Assembly (NCBI GenBank): GCA_036501535.1
Contig: DASYAE010000289.1
Coordinates: 62,001-126,000 of the forward strand
DNA length: 64,000 nt
DNA from: DASYAE01 sp036501535
Lineage (GTDB): Bacteria > Actinomycetota > Actinomycetes > Streptomycetales > Catenulisporaceae
Direction: 5' to 3'
The position numbers were made by a program, and so were the translations under genes. Below the pieces are notes generated by a model. It saw nothing but the letters and a program-made list of their open reading frames with translations, was not told the origin of the DNA and ran no database searches. Positions 43,410 to 51,885 of this stretch are shown one piece after another. How positions within the stretch are numbered: position 1 is the first letter of the stretch; every line of letters begins with the position of its first letter.

Positions 43410-43580
43410 TCCGGTGAGAGACAGCTCCGCCCGCCGGTCCGCACCCCGCAGTCGCGAGGCCGGCGGCGACACGCCACGGCGCGGGCGTACGACGGTCGGG
43501 ACGGCGAACCCGGCCGGCCCTTGCATCTGCCCGGAAGCAACCGCCGCGCACCGCCGGCCCCGAGGAGCACTGGACCGACC

Positions 43581-45260
43581 ATGTCCGTCTTCACGTCCGT
43601 ATTCAAGTCCGTATTCACGTCGCTCCGCCTCGTCAGGGCACGGTCCAGGGCGGTGTCGATCACCCTCGCCGCCGCCCTCCCGGCCGCCGCGCTCTTCGGC
43701 GCGGGCCCGCAGCCGGCCGCGAGCGCCGCGGTCTCGCTGCCGACCGCGGTCTACAGCGAGTCCTCCAGCTGGGGCACCGGATTCCAGGCCCAGTACGTGA
43801 TCAGCAACCCGATGGCGTTCACCCTGAACAGCTGGACGCTGGTCTTCACCCTGCCCTCGGGCGAGCAGGTCACCAGCCTGTGGGACGGGACCGACACCGT
43901 CAGCGGCTCGACGGTGACCGTGACAGGGGCCTCCTACGACGCCTCGATCGCCTCCGGCGGCTCGGTCACCATCGGCTTCGACGCGAGCGTCAGCGGCACC
44001 TACGCCGCGCCGACGTCCTGCGCACTGAATCAGGACCCGTGCAACGGCTCGTCCGACTCGGTCCCGCCGACCGCGCCGAGCGGCCTGACCGTGCTGAGCA
44101 CGACGGACGCCTCCGCCTCGCTGAAGTGGACCGGCTCGACCGACAACGTCGAGGTGGCGAGCTACAGCATCCTGTCCGGCGGCAAGGTCGTCGGCAGCTC
44201 CACCGGGACCGTCGGCACCGTCAGCGGCCTGAGCCCGTCGACCTCGTACACGTTCACCGTCGAGGCGGTCGACGAGGCCGGCAACGTCTCCGGCCAGAGC
44301 AACGCCGCCACCGCGACCACCAAGGCGAACACCGGCGGCGGCCACCTGCCCGGCATCGCCGCGCCGTTCGTGGACATGGGCGCCTGGCCGACCCCGGACC
44401 TCACCCAGATCGCCGAGACCGCCGGCCTGCGCGAGTTCACCCTCGGCTTCGTGACCAACGGCTCGGCGGCCTGCACGCCGTCGTGGTTCAACGCCTACTC
44501 GATGAATTCGGGCTTTGAAACGGCGGACATCGCCTCGCTGCGCGGCCTCGGCGCCGACGTGAAGGTCTCGTTCGGCGGCGAGGCGGGCCTCGAGCTGGCG
44601 CAGTCCTGCACCACGGTCTCCGCGCTGACCGCGGCCTACCAGTCGGTCATCTCGGCCTACGACCTGACCCAGATCGACTTCGACATCGAAGGCGCCGCGG
44701 TGGCCGACCCGGCCTCGATCAACCTGCGCTCGCAGGCCATGGCGGCGCTCCAGGCGGCGGCGAAGGCGGCCGGAAAGACGCTGTCGATCACGCTGACCCT
44801 GCCGGTGCTGCCCTCCGGCCTGACCGCCGACGGCCTCTCGGTCGTCAAGTCGGCGATCAACGCAGGGGTCACCGTCAGCACCGTGGACGTGATGGCGATG
44901 GACTACGGCGACACCGAGGCGCCGAACCCGTCCGGCCAGATGGGCACCTACGCCGTCGACTCGGCGCAGAGCCTTTACAACCAGCTCGCCGCGCTCTACC
45001 CGTCGAAGACCTCGGCGCAGCTGTGGAACATGATCGGCGTCTGCCCGATGGCCGGGCAGAACGACGAGTCCGACGAGGTCTTCACCCTCGCGAACATGCA
45101 GCAGCTGCTCGCCTTCGCGCAGCAGGAGCACCTCGGCGAGCTGGCGTTCTGGGACGTGACCCGGGACGGCAACGCCTGCACCGGCTCGCTGTCCGACTGC
45201 ACCGACGTCTCGCAGACCCCGTACGAGTTCTCCGAGATCATCGCGCCGTACCAGGGCTGA
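43581..45260 (+). CDS. Secreted chitinase: CBM2, fibronectin III, GH18
   Basis: 559 residues. Signal peptide to about residue 49 (ASA|AVS); CBM2 carbohydrate-binding module at about 52-155 (SSSWGTGFQAQYVI, SWTLVFTLPSGEQV); one FN3 domain at about 162-247; GH18 barrel at about 258-559. The catalytic DxDxE is DFDIE (Glu370), in the form TQIDFDIEG that lacks the first Asp of the wider DxxDxDxE motif, as in one bacterial chitinase subgroup. It degrades chitin outside the cell. GAGGAG lies upstream of the ATG at 43581. The promoter carries a DasR-like operator, which ties it to N-acetylglucosamine signalling. Confidence 0.93.
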   Translation: MSVFTSVFKSVFTSLRLVRARSRAVSITLAAALPAAALFGAGPQPAASAAVSLPTAVYSESSSWGTGFQAQYVISNPMAFTLNSWTLVFTLPSGEQVTSLWDGTDTVSGSTVTVTGASYDASIASGGSVTIGFDASVSGTYAAPTSCALNQDPCNGSSDSVPPTAPSGLTVLSTTDASASLKWTGSTDNVEVASYSILSGGKVVGSSTGTVGTVSGLSPSTSYTFTVEAVDEAGNVSGQSNAATATTKANTGGGHLPGIAAPFVDMGAWPTPDLTQIAETAGLREFTLGFVTNGSAACTPSWFNAYSMNSGFETADIASLRGLGADVKVSFGGEAGLELAQSCTTVSALTAAYQSVISAYDLTQIDFDIEGAAVADPASINLRSQAMAALQAAAKAAGKTLSITLTLPVLPSGLTADGLSVVKSAINAGVTVSTVDVMAMDYGDTEAPNPSGQMGTYAVDSAQSLYNQLAALYPSKTSAQLWNMIGVCPMAGQNDESDEVFTLANMQQLLAFAQQEHLGELAFWDVTRDGNACTGSLSDCTDVSQTPYEFSEIIAPYQG

Positions 45261-45320
45261 GGGCTCCGGCCGCCGGGAGTCGCGTGTCCAGACCCCGGCG
45301 GCCGGTGCCGTCCCGCACGC

Positions 45321-46772
45321 CTAGCCGCGGTACGTCTCCAGCAGCCGCAGCCAGATCTCGCTGATCGTCGGGTACGACGGCACCGCGTGCCACAGCCTGC
45401 TGATCGGGACCTCGCCGGCCACGGCGACGGTGGCCGAGTGGATCAGCTCGCCGACGCCCGGCCCGACGAACGTGACGCCGACCAGGACCTCGCGGTCGAG
45501 GTCGACCACCATCCGCGCCTTGCCGTTGTATCCGTCCGCGTAGAGCGACGCGCCGGCCACGGATCCGAGGTCGTAGTCGACGACCCGGGTGCGCAGCCCC
45601 TTGGCCTCGGCCTCCGCGGCGGTCAGGCCGACGGCCGAAACCTCCGGGTCGGTGAACACGACCTGGGGGACCGCGCGGATGTCGGCGGTCGCCGTGTGCG
45701 GGCTCCACGCGGCCGTGTCAGGAGCCTCGCCGCGCGCGCGGGCGCCGATCACCGCTCCGGCGATCCGGGCCTGGTACTTGCCCTGGTGCGTCAGCAGCGC
45801 GCGGTGGTTCACGTCGCCGACCGCGTAAAGCCAGTCGCCCTCCACGGCGCTCACGAGGCACGAGTCGTCGGTCTCCAGCCATGAGCCGGGGGCGAGTCCG
45901 ATGGTCTCCAGGCCGATGTCCTGGGTGTGTGGAATGCGGCCGATCGCGTAGAGGACCTCGTCCGTCTCGATCGTCGAGTAGTTGCCGACCGTGACGACGA
46001 CCGGGCCGGGATCGGCCGTCCGGTCGAGCTCCATCACCGGCACGCCGAAGCGCACCTCGACGCCGGCCTTCCGCAGCGAGTCGGTGACATATTCGCCCAC
46101 GAAAGGCTCCATCCGGGGCAGCAGCCCGCCGCTGCGCACCAGCACGACGACCTCGGAGCCGAGCGAGCGCCACGCGGTCGCCATCTCGACCGCGACCACG
46201 CCGCCGCCGACCACCGTGAGCCGCCCGGGCACCTTGTGCGAGCTCGTCGCGTTCCGGCTGGTCCAGACCTTCGCCGCCTCAAGGCCCGGCACGTCGTTCG
46301 GCAGCAGCGCCGCGGTCCCGACGCAGACCGCGACCGCGTGACGCGCCGTCATCGTCCGGACCTCGCCGTCCGCAGTGTGCACCGCGACCCGGCGCGGGCC
46401 GTCGAGCCGACCGTGGCCGCGCAGCAGCTCGACGCCGACCGAGTCGAGCCAGTCGGCCTGGCCCTTGTCGTTCCAGTCGTGGGTGAACGAGTCGCGCCGG
46501 GCCAGCACCGCCTCGGCGGCGAGCGGGCCGGTCACCGCCTCGCGGGCGCCGGCGACCCGCCGCGCGTCGTCCCGCGCGATGCCCGGCCGCAGCAGCGCCT
46601 TGCTCGGCATGCAGGCCCAGTACGAGCACTCCCCGCCGACCAGCTCGCTCTCCACGATCAGCGTCCTCAGCCCGGCGGCCTGCGTGCGTTCGGCGACGTT
46701 CTCGCCCACCGGGCCGGCGCCCAGCACGATCACGTCGTAGTCGGCAGCCTCGGCCCGGGTCTGATCAGTCAT
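45321..46772 (-). CDS. Pyridine nucleotide-disulfide oxidoreductase-like flavoprotein
   Basis: 483 residues with FAD fingerprint VIVLGAGPVGENVAERTQAAG, redox-active pair CSYWAC (Cys49, Cys54; mercuric reductase and lipoamide dehydrogenase have C-x4-C here), an NAD(P) site VVGGGVVAVEMATAWRSLG, and the second FAD motif LYAVGDVNHRALLTH. The C-terminal interface normally carries the catalytic HPT; here it reads SYPT, so the base His is replaced. It may reduce a small disulfide or quinone by a modified mechanism. The start at 46772 lacks a clear SD. Convergent with the chitinase gene. Confidence 0.87.
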   Translation of the reverse strand: MTDQTRAEAADYDVIVLGAGPVGENVAERTQAAGLRTLIVESELVGGECSYWACMPSKALLRPGIARDDARRVAGAREAVTGPLAAEAVLARRDSFTHDWNDKGQADWLDSVGVELLRGHGRLDGPRRVAVHTADGEVRTMTARHAVAVCVGTAALLPNDVPGLEAAKVWTSRNATSSHKVPGRLTVVGGGVVAVEMATAWRSLGSEVVVLVRSGGLLPRMEPFVGEYVTDSLRKAGVEVRFGVPVMELDRTADPGPVVVTVGNYSTIETDEVLYAIGRIPHTQDIGLETIGLAPGSWLETDDSCLVSAVEGDWLYAVGDVNHRALLTHQGKYQARIAGAVIGARARGEAPDTAAWSPHTATADIRAVPQVVFTDPEVSAVGLTAAEAEAKGLRTRVVDYDLGSVAGASLYADGYNGKARMVVDLDREVLVGVTFVGPGVGELIHSATVAVAGEVPISRLWHAVPSYPTISEIWLRLLETYRG

Positions 46773-46975
46773 CAGGATCTGCCTTCCGTCTGCGTTGTGC
46801 GTCCTCGTTCACGCGTCTGTGTCTTCCGACCCTGCCAGGACGGCCGTCCATCCGCACGGGGCCGAGCGTAAGACTACGGTGAGACCGGCGAAGAGCTGCG
46901 GCGGCGAGGCGCGGTTACGCACGCGGCGCTGGGAAATGTTCGGAACGTGGATCTCTGGCAAACCGACTGGACGGC

Positions 46976-47461
46976 ATGCCGTCGTTCGATACGCTGCCGC
47001 CAACGGCACCGTACGCATTGCGAACCGGGCCGAGTCGCGCCAGCGAGATCGACGCGCGGATGACGCTGGGGGATGGAGGCCTGGAGGTGGCGGTGCTGTC
47101 GTATGACGCGTGGGTGGATCGGGATTGTGCCGTCCTCATGCCCTACGGCGATGCGGACGCTTACGCGGTTCCCATGCTGCGACGGGCCCTCGGCGAGGCG
47201 ATCGCGATGGCCAAGCGCCCGGACCTGGTCGTGATCTGCGACTCCATCGAGTACATCGACTCGACCGGGGTCGGCGTGCTGCTGTCGGTCTTCAAGAGGC
47301 TGCGCAGCCGGGGCGGCGCGATAGCGCTGTGCGGCGTGAGCGAGCAGCTCTCGCAGACGCTGCGGATCACCGGGCTGGCGAAGACGCTGCCGGAGTTCCC
47401 GACGGTCGAGGAGGCCCTGGACTGGCTCGAGCAGCGCACAGGGCCGATGCGGCGCAGGTAG
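46976..47461 (+). CDS. STAS-domain protein (anti-sigma factor antagonist-like)
   Basis: 161 residues. The STAS domain spans about residues 50-155, with the conserved phosphorylatable serine in YIDSTGVGVL and a LRITGLAKTLPEFPTVEEAL end. Such proteins bind an anti-sigma kinase and release a SigB/SigF-type sigma factor when dephosphorylated. The first 45 residues look unstructured, and a start at the internal ATG 47060 is also possible; neither has a good SD. No anti-sigma kinase or sigma gene is adjacent. Confidence 0.85.
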   Translation: MPSFDTLPPTAPYALRTGPSRASEIDARMTLGDGGLEVAVLSYDAWVDRDCAVLMPYGDADAYAVPMLRRALGEAIAMAKRPDLVVICDSIEYIDSTGVGVLLSVFKRLRSRGGAIALCGVSEQLSQTLRITGLAKTLPEFPTVEEALDWLEQRTGPMRRR

Positions 47462-47579
47462 GCCCGACAGGCGGTCAGGTCCGGCGATCAGCCGGTCGAG
47501 GGACGCGGCGGCGCGCCCGCGATTCGACAAAGTCCGGCGAATCATCGCCTGCCTGACGTGTTAGCAGGTTCATTTCAGG

Positions 47580-47585
47580 CACAAT
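47580..47585 (+). promoter_or_regulatory. -10 box, leaderless start
   Basis: CACAAT, 6 nt before the GTG at 47592. No SD. Confidence 0.4.
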
Positions 47586-47591
47586 CGATGC

Positions 47592-48848
47592 GTGCAAGAT
47601 CCGTCCGAAGAAGCCGAGCCGGGGCCGCGACCTGTGCGCGACCGCTGGTGGAGGAGGCGGCGCCCGAAGTATGCGCTGCGCGCGCTGCTCGTTGCCCTGC
47701 TGCTGCTCGTCGGCTATACCGCGGTGACGATGTACCCGTACATCACCGGCCCCGGCACCGACCCGCTCAACGCCCGGGTCGCCGAATGGGCGCGCGACCA
47801 CGGCATGAGCACGCTGGTGACGTGGCTGGAGAACGAGAGCTACACGGCGCCGCCCACCGGCGGGAACCTGAGCGCCAGTCAGCTCGCGCTGCTCAAGTCC
47901 AAGGCGAAGAGCGGCGTGCGACACGGGCAGGGGCAAGGCCAGGGCCAGGGCCAGCCGGCGAAGACGAGCGCACAGGGCAAGAAGGCGAGCGGGGCGTCGG
48001 CCGTTGCACCGGCAGCCGACCTGCCGCCGGACATCGCCCCGCTGGCGGCCGGCCGGATCGCCGGCGAAGGCGTCTGGCAACCCGCGGTCCTGAACGCCGC
48101 CGGCGCCCCGGTCGTCGAGACGGCGGCTCTGCGCCCGGACTCCCAGCACACCTCGGCGCTCGCCTACGCCGCCTGGCTCGACCAGAAGGCGCTCAGGTTC
48201 TCGCTGTACCCCGGCTACCAGCAGCCCGGCGGCTCCTGGTCCATGCCGGACGAGCTGACCGAGGATCAGCGCCCCGGCCTGGTGGCCAGCTGGAACGGCG
48301 GCTTCAAGGTGCGGCCGGACGACGCGCTCGGCGGCTTCTATGCGGACGGCCGGACCGCGGTCCCGCTGACCCCGGATCGCGCGGCCGAGGTCTTCTACAC
48401 CGACGGCTCGATGAAGGTCGGCCTCTGGGACCGCGACGAGTCCATGCAGCCGAACGTCGCCGCGGTCCGCGAGAACCTCAACCTGCTGGTCGACAACGGC
48501 CGGGTCGCCGTCGGCGAGTACGACGGCTCCGGAGCCCAGTGGGGTTACACGATCATGGGCTGGTACTACATCGCCCGCTCCGGGGTCGGCATGACGGCCA
48601 ACGGCGACATCGTGTACGTGGCCGGCTCCGAGCTGTCGGTCTACACGCTGGCCCAGCTGCTCAAGGCGGCCGGCGCGGTGTACGCGATGGAGCTGGACAT
48701 CAACCCGTCGTGGGTCTCGTTCATGACCTACAACGGCATCGCGGACCCGGCCGACCCGACCCCGACGAAGCTCTGGGACTTCAACCAGTCGGCGAACCGC
48801 TACTTCGAGCCCTCCGACCGCGACTTCGTGGCGGTTCACGCGCGATAG
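47592..48848 (+). CDS. Phosphodiester glycosidase-family membrane-anchored protein
   Basis: 418 residues: a basic N-terminus (DRWWRRRRPKYALR), one membrane helix (about 31-50), a linker with five Gly-Gln pairs (residues about 110-120) and a large extracytoplasmic domain. The domain carries the NAGPA/DUF2233 pattern: ASWNGGFKV, GGFYADGR, a GMTANGDIVYVAG strand and the conserved AMELDINPSWVSF. Family members include the human enzyme that uncovers mannose-6-phosphate and bacterial proteins acting on cell-wall teichoic-type phosphodiesters. The substrate here is unknown. The GTG start is 6 nt after a -10 box. Confidence 0.82.
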   Translation: MQDPSEEAEPGPRPVRDRWWRRRRPKYALRALLVALLLLVGYTAVTMYPYITGPGTDPLNARVAEWARDHGMSTLVTWLENESYTAPPTGGNLSASQLALLKSKAKSGVRHGQGQGQGQGQPAKTSAQGKKASGASAVAPAADLPPDIAPLAAGRIAGEGVWQPAVLNAAGAPVVETAALRPDSQHTSALAYAAWLDQKALRFSLYPGYQQPGGSWSMPDELTEDQRPGLVASWNGGFKVRPDDALGGFYADGRTAVPLTPDRAAEVFYTDGSMKVGLWDRDESMQPNVAAVRENLNLLVDNGRVAVGEYDGSGAQWGYTIMGWYYIARSGVGMTANGDIVYVAGSELSVYTLAQLLKAAGAVYAMELDINPSWVSFMTYNGIADPADPTPTKLWDFNQSANRYFEPSDRDFVAVHAR

Positions 48849-48861
48849 CCGCCAGCTTTTC

Positions 48862-48880
48862 CGATCCTCCAAAAAAGGAT
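48862..48880. terminator. Small hairpin in an AT-rich intergenic region
   Basis: GATCCT (48862-48867) and AGGATC (48875-48880) pair around CCAAAAA. It lies 14 bp after the stop of the phosphodiester glycosidase gene. Confidence 0.35.
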
Positions 48881-48894
48881 CCCAGATATGATTA

Positions 48895-48972
48895 CTAGTC
48901 ACTCATTCGTCGCAACTCCGATGCGCTCGTTGAGTGGACTGTCGCTGACGATACCGCAGCTAGTCACCCATT
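48895..48972. repeat. Imperfect direct repeat, 65 bp apart
   Basis: CTAGTCACTCATT at 48895-48907 and CTAGTCACCCATT at 48960-48972 differ at one base. They lie in the most AT-rich stretch of the window (48849-49062), which holds no gene. They may be regulator sites for the acyltransferase gene. Confidence 0.4.
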
Positions 48973-49050
48973 AGAGGGAATATTCATGGCTCAATCAGCC
49001 GAATAAAACATGATCTGCCGGTGTATCAGAAATACGCCGTTCGCGCGGTC

Positions 49051-49056
49051 TAGACT
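49051..49056 (+). promoter_or_regulatory. -10 box, leaderless start of the acyltransferase gene
   Basis: TAGACT followed by 6 nt and the GTG at 49063. No SD. Confidence 0.5.
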
Positions 49057-49062
49057 CGCACG

Positions 49063-51153
49063 GTGCCGATTTCCCCGAATGAAACGTCGGCAAGCGCCGC
49101 CAAGGCACGAAGCCTCCCCCGCGCGTTCAGAATCAGCCGTCCGAACCAGTCGGACGACTCGCCTTCGGACATCTCGCCGGCAGCGCGGTCCGCCTCTGCG
49201 CCGCCGCAACGCCCCCGCATCGCCGGGCTCGACGGCCTGCGCGCCGTCGCGGTGGTCATGGTCGTGGTCTACCACTTCCTGCCGGACGCGCTGCCCGCCG
49301 GGTTCCTCGGCGTCGACCTCTTCTTCGCGCTCAGCGGGTTCCTGATCACCGGGATGCTGGTCGGCGAGATCCAGGCCACCGGGCGGCTGCGGCTCGGTGC
49401 TTTCTACCGCCGGCGGGTGCGCCGGCTGGCCCCCTCGGTCGTCGTACTCGTACTCGCCGTCGTGATCGCGGGCGAGTTCTTCTGGACCGACCTGCGGCCG
49501 ACGCTTCGCGGCAGCGTCCTCTCGTCGTTCGGCTACGTGACCAACTGGTGGCTGATCCACGCGAATCAGTCCTATTTCACGGCGACCGCCCGGCCGCCGA
49601 TGCTCGAGCACCTGTGGTCGCTCGCGATCGAGGAGCAGTTCTACCTGGTCTGGCCGCTGGCCATCGCCGCCGTGACCGGGGCGGCACTCAGCACCCGCAG
49701 ACCCGACCGCCGCCCGAGTGCTTCGCGCCCGGCCGGCGGCGGCCCGGACGTGATGCTCCGGCTGACCGGGTTGGCCCTCCTGCTCACCGCACTGTCCGGC
49801 GCCGCCATGGCCTACTTCGCGATCTGCGACGATGTGCCCTACAGCACCGACTCGTCCCGCCTCTACTTCGGCTCTGATACGCACTGCATGGCACTCTTCG
49901 CCGGGGCGGCCGCCGCGGCCTGGCGGCATCGTCGCAGGACCCGGAGCAAGCCGATCGGCGCGGCGCCGGCCCGGCTCGCCGATGCGGGCGCCGTCGCAGG
50001 GCTGGTATTCGTCGGCTACGCCGCGCTGTGCTGGAACGAGTACACCGCCGCCATCTACCGCACCGGCTTCCTGGAATTCGGGCTCGCCGCCGCCGTCACC
50101 GTCGCGCTCGTCGGCCGTTCCGGAAGCCGGGTGGCCCGCGTTCTGGACACGCCGGTGCTCAAGGCGATCGGCCGGCGCTCCTACGCGATCTACCTCTGGC
50201 ACTGGCCGGTGGACGTGGTCACCCGGCCGGGCATCGACATCCACGCCCCGGCGGCGTGGGTCTTCGCGCTGCGGATCTGCCTGACCGGCCTGCTGGCCTG
50301 CGCGAGCTACCGCTGGATCGAGGTACCGCTGCGGCGAGCACGGCCGCCGGAGATCGGCCCGCTGCGCGCACCACGCTCCCCCGCCGCGCGCGCCAGGCGT
50401 TCGCTGGTGTTCATGCTCTGCGTCTCGGTCGTGCTCTCGTGCATCCTGCTCGGCGTGGTACCGGTCGGCCCCCAGCCGCCGGACGGCGATCAGGCCGACT
50501 CCCAGCCGGTGGCCGCCCAGGTCTCGGCCTCCGCCACGAGTTCCGCCGAACCGGACCAACAGCAGGCCGCTGCCGACCGCTCCCCGCGGCGGGCGCAGGC
50601 GCTCTCGTCAGCGGCGGCGCCCCCGCCGTCCCAGCAGCAACCCAGCTGTCTGACATCCTCCGCGCCCGCCTCCGCCGGCATGCCGCTGTCGAGCCCTGCG
50701 ATGGCGTTCGGCGACTCGGTCATGCTGGGGGCGCAGGACGGTCTGCGCTCACTGATGCCGAATCTGACCGTTTACGCGACCGTCGGCCTGCTGCCCCGCC
50801 CGATCCTCGCCGAGGTGCGCGACATGCATGCGGCCGGCGAGCTGCCGCCGGTCGTCATCATCCACATCGGCGACAACGGCTTCATCGTGCCCGGCGACCT
50901 GACCAGCACGCTGGATCTGCTGCGCGACCGGGCCCGGGTCGTGCTGGTGACCGCGAAGGTGCCGCGCGACTGGCAGGACGCGGCGGACGAGGTGGTCCGC
51001 CAGACCGCGGCGCAGTACCCGAACGTGGTCGTCGCGGACTGGGAGGCCGAGTCGCAGGCGCAGCCCGGCTGGTTCGTGACCGACGGCGTGCACCTCACCG
51101 GGCCGGGCATCTCAGCCTTCAGCCAGTGCATCGCCTCCGCGGTCGCGCAGTGA
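49063..51153 (+). CDS. OafA/YrhL-type acyltransferase with SGNH domain
   Basis: 696 residues. An unstructured N-terminus (about 45 residues) precedes an acyltransferase-3 membrane domain: YHFLPDALPAGFLGVDLFF, LSGFLITGML and the RRRVRRLAPS motif, with about ten helices to residue 470. A Ser/Ala/Gln-rich linker leads to an extracytoplasmic SGNH domain (residues about 545-696) with AFGDSVMLG (Ser), HIGDNGF (Asn) and DGVHLTGPG (Asp-His). This fusion is the O-acetyltransferase plan of OafA and OatA, which acetylates cell-surface glycans. The GTG start directly follows a -10 box. Confidence 0.93.
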   Translation: MPISPNETSASAAKARSLPRAFRISRPNQSDDSPSDISPAARSASAPPQRPRIAGLDGLRAVAVVMVVVYHFLPDALPAGFLGVDLFFALSGFLITGMLVGEIQATGRLRLGAFYRRRVRRLAPSVVVLVLAVVIAGEFFWTDLRPTLRGSVLSSFGYVTNWWLIHANQSYFTATARPPMLEHLWSLAIEEQFYLVWPLAIAAVTGAALSTRRPDRRPSASRPAGGGPDVMLRLTGLALLLTALSGAAMAYFAICDDVPYSTDSSRLYFGSDTHCMALFAGAAAAAWRHRRRTRSKPIGAAPARLADAGAVAGLVFVGYAALCWNEYTAAIYRTGFLEFGLAAAVTVALVGRSGSRVARVLDTPVLKAIGRRSYAIYLWHWPVDVVTRPGIDIHAPAAWVFALRICLTGLLACASYRWIEVPLRRARPPEIGPLRAPRSPAARARRSLVFMLCVSVVLSCILLGVVPVGPQPPDGDQADSQPVAAQVSASATSSAEPDQQQAAADRSPRRAQALSSAAAPPPSQQQPSCLTSSAPASAGMPLSSPAMAFGDSVMLGAQDGLRSLMPNLTVYATVGLLPRPILAEVRDMHAAGELPPVVIIHIGDNGFIVPGDLTSTLDLLRDRARVVLVTAKVPRDWQDAADEVVRQTAAQYPNVVVADWEAESQAQPGWFVTDGVHLTGPGISAFSQCIASAVAQ

Positions 51154-51185
51154 GCCGGTAGCGGCGCGCCGGCCAGGCGCACCGG

Positions 51186-51776
51186 TCAGATCATCGGCCC
51201 GTCGGTCGGCGTGCCCTGCGATAGATCCAGCCGGTCCAGCACCCGCCACAGAGCCTTGCGGCCGGCCGCGTCCGGCCCGCCCGAGAGCTCCTCGCCGAGC
51301 GCCAGCTCCGACGCCATGGCGATCACCAGCCGCGCCGTCGCCGGGGCGTCCGGCCAGCCCATCGCCCGCACGTCCGGCTCGGCGAGGGCGACGAACTCGG
51401 CGGTCCGGGCCGCCACGTCCATCGAGACCCCGGTGGCGATGCGCGCCTCGTGCAGCAGTGCCTTGACGCCCTGGTGCCGGATGCAGAAGTCGAGGTAGGT
51501 CTCCATCCTCCGCTGCAGGTGCGCGCGGCCGGGCGGCAGATCGCTGATGGCCGCCTGCATCGCCTCGCCGATCTTGTCCCGGAACCGCTTGTGCAGCGCG
51601 CTGAGGAACGCCGCGCGGTCGGGGAAGTGCACGTAGAACGTCCCTTTGGCGACCCCGGCCGCGGCGACGACCCGGTTCACGCTCATCCCGGACAGGCCGT
51701 AGTGCTCGGCGGTCTCCAGGCCGGCATCGAGGAGCGCTCTCCGGGTCTCCTGGGCGGCGTCCGCGCGAGCAGTCAT
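51186..51776 (-). CDS. TetR family transcriptional regulator
   Basis: 196 residues. HTH at about residues 10-58 (RRALLDAGLETAEHYGLSGM, GVAKGTFYVHFPDRAAFL) and a helical ligand domain. The ATG at 51776 lies 7 nt after a TAGGCT -10 box, so it is probably leaderless. It is divergent from a quinone-oxidoreductase-type gene, with an 18-bp palindrome between them, and probably represses both. Confidence 0.93.
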   Translation of the reverse strand: MTARADAAQETRRALLDAGLETAEHYGLSGMSVNRVVAAAGVAKGTFYVHFPDRAAFLSALHKRFRDKIGEAMQAAISDLPPGRAHLQRRMETYLDFCIRHQGVKALLHEARIATGVSMDVAARTAEFVALAEPDVRAMGWPDAPATARLVIAMASELALGEELSGGPDAAGRKALWRVLDRLDLSQGTPTDGPMI

Positions 51777-51783
51777 GCCGTAA

Positions 51784-51848
51784 AGCCTATGTCGGCGGCG
51801 CCGCCAGGCGGACCACGCGCCATGCTAGAGTGACCGACCAGTCGGTCA
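51784..51848. promoter_or_regulatory. Divergent promoters and TetR operator
   Basis: TAGGCT (51784-51789) serves the minus-strand tetR gene. TAGAGT (51826-51831) is a -10 for the plus-strand oxidoreductase. The palindrome TGACCGAC-CA-GTCGGTCA (51831-51848) follows at the plus-strand start point, typical of TetR repressors of this kind. Confidence 0.7.
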
Positions 51849-51885
51849 CCTAAATCGCCCAGCACGAAGAAATGAGGGGATTGCG

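Noticed and set aside
47930..47960. Run of Gly-Gln codons in the phosphodiester glycosidase gene
   Set aside because: In-frame linker repeat of a membrane-anchored protein, not a separate element.
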